Origin: Acidobacteriota bacterium
GTDB lineage: Bacteria > Acidobacteriota > Blastocatellia > Pyrinomonadales > Pyrinomonadaceae
DNA length: 64,000 nucleotides
Direction: 5' to 3'
NCBI GenBank assembly: GCA_018269075.1
Contig: JAFDVJ010000018.1
Coordinates: forward strand, 18,630 to 82,629
Below, in pieces: positions 63,539-64,000 of the stretch. Made by a program: the position numbers and the translations under genes. Each line of letters starts with the position of its first letter. Position 1 is the stretch's first letter. Below the pieces are notes generated by a model. It was not told the origin of the DNA. It saw only the letters and a program-made list of their open reading frames with translations, and searched no databases.

Positions 63539-63788
63539 CCGACGATTGCCGCTTTATAACTATATGAAACTTACTAATTACCTAAATTATAAGACCCTCA
63601 ATAAATTAACGCCACCTGAACGGGCTGTTTCATCGACTGCCGGGGATAAAGTCGAAACCGAAGTGGTTGAAATGAAATCCCGACCGGCCGCCGCTTCGGC
63701 CCGCGGCGGTTCGATTCCTCTTTCCGGCGATTCAAGCCGGGGCCCGCGTGCTTCGAGTTTCGGCCTTCGGTCTTCGGGATGAGTCGGC

Positions 63789-63818
63789 CGAAATTCATAT
63801 CAATCGGCTTGAATTTCG
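63789..63818. repeat. Inverted repeat next to the tandem array
   Basis: CGAAATTCA (63789-63797) and TGAATTTCG (63810-63818), perfect 9-bp arms, 12-nt loop. It lies 27 nt before the 22-bp tandem array. Confidence 0.55.
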
Positions 63819-63845
63819 AGCTTCGGCCCGCGATGGCCTATGTTT

Positions 63846-64000
63846 AGGCCCGCGGCAGTATAACCTTCTGCCCACGGCAGTATAAGTCTCTGCCCACGGC
63901 AGACAAAGTCTCTGCCCGCACCAGTATAAGTCTCTGCCCACGGCAGACAAAGTCTCTGCCCGCACCAGTATAAGCTTCTGCCCGCGGCAGACAAGGTTTC
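63846..64000. repeat. 22-bp tandem repeat array (at least 7 units, continues past the edge)
   Basis: Seven head-to-tail units at 63846, 63868, 63890, 63912, 63934, 63956 and 63978; the eighth begins at 64000. Unit form: CTGCCCACGGCAGTATAAGT + CT. Units alternate a TATAAGTCT half and an ACAAAGTCT half, giving a 44-bp higher-order period. Most units contain a small hairpin, CTGCC-CAC-GGCAG; two units have CACCAG instead, which breaks it. No gene reading fits (22 is not a multiple of 3). Confidence 0.85.

Noticed and set aside
63708..63718. GGTTCGATTCC, like the T-loop of a tRNA
   Set aside because: No D-arm, anticodon arm or acceptor stem can be folded around it.
63846..64000. CRISPR array at the right edge
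   Set aside because: Units are directly adjacent with no unique spacers; period 22 bp; no cas genes near.

Overview
The window reads as chromosomal DNA of a Gram-negative bacterium, most likely an acidobacterium of the Blastocatellia/Pyrinomonadaceae type. The outer membrane is indicated by a fused LptF-LptG permease, heptose-activation enzymes and a Wzx/Wzy-type glycan locus. The lineage guess rests on protein style: a secreted protein made only of DYDGDG-type FG-GAP repeats, a probable DUF6677 membrane protein, a short AccA and a short-form AhcY. The lineage is inference; no rRNA or tRNA gene is present to settle it.

Layout. 1-0.7 kb: 5' part of an O-antigen ligase/polymerase-like gene running off the left edge. 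0.8-16.8 kb (all minus): a LURP-one protein, mutS, yihY and an SIS isomerase; alr, an acyltransferase and a winged-helix/QxK nuclease-like protein; a biotin-dependent carboxyltransferase; DUF402, a universal stress protein and a MarR/SlyA-like regulator with a striking operator array; and the hslV-hslU-lipoprotein-FAH-talC operon. 16.8-22.5 kb (plus): a glutamine-amidotransferase-like hydrolase overlapping a NamZ muramidase, two small membrane proteins, recO and the lptFG fusion. 22.5-25.1 kb (minus): metK and ahcY of the methyl cycle. 25.4-28.1 kb: an orphan formate dehydrogenase alpha subunit. 28.1-31.5 kb: an accessory patch with an IS5 remnant, an FG-GAP protein, nearly 1 kb of structured non-coding DNA and a DUF4347/caspase-like protein. 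31.7-42.9 kb: housekeeping genes (parB, parA, a bifunctional nuclease, miaB, dnaE, accA, ssb, a PQQ-type propeller, DUF465, rimI, tsaB).

42.3-60.9 kb (minus) is one long, tightly packed gene string for a surface glycan. It has glycosyltransferases, Wzx and Wzy, methyltransferases, a heptose kinase and an unusual HldE2-GmhA fusion. It also has a gene set matching UDP-L-QuiNAc (or a related 6-deoxy-L-HexNAc) synthesis: CapE/WbvB-like dehydratase, RmlD/WbvR-like reductase, WecB-family 2-epimerase. A WbpV-like reductase and a WbpL-like initiating transferase follow. Embedded at its 3' end is the most unusual cassette of the window: an HPr-kinase-like ATPase, a PqqD-domain protein fused to a twin-arginine-like hydrophobic segment and a six-cysteine tail, and an NTP_transf_5 nucleotidyltransferase. 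I read this as a candidate peptide-modification or anchoring system tied to glycan synthesis. 61-63.5 kb carries a polytopic GT-C-like membrane protein and an FkbM methyltransferase. The right edge is a 22-bp tandem repeat array that continues past the window.
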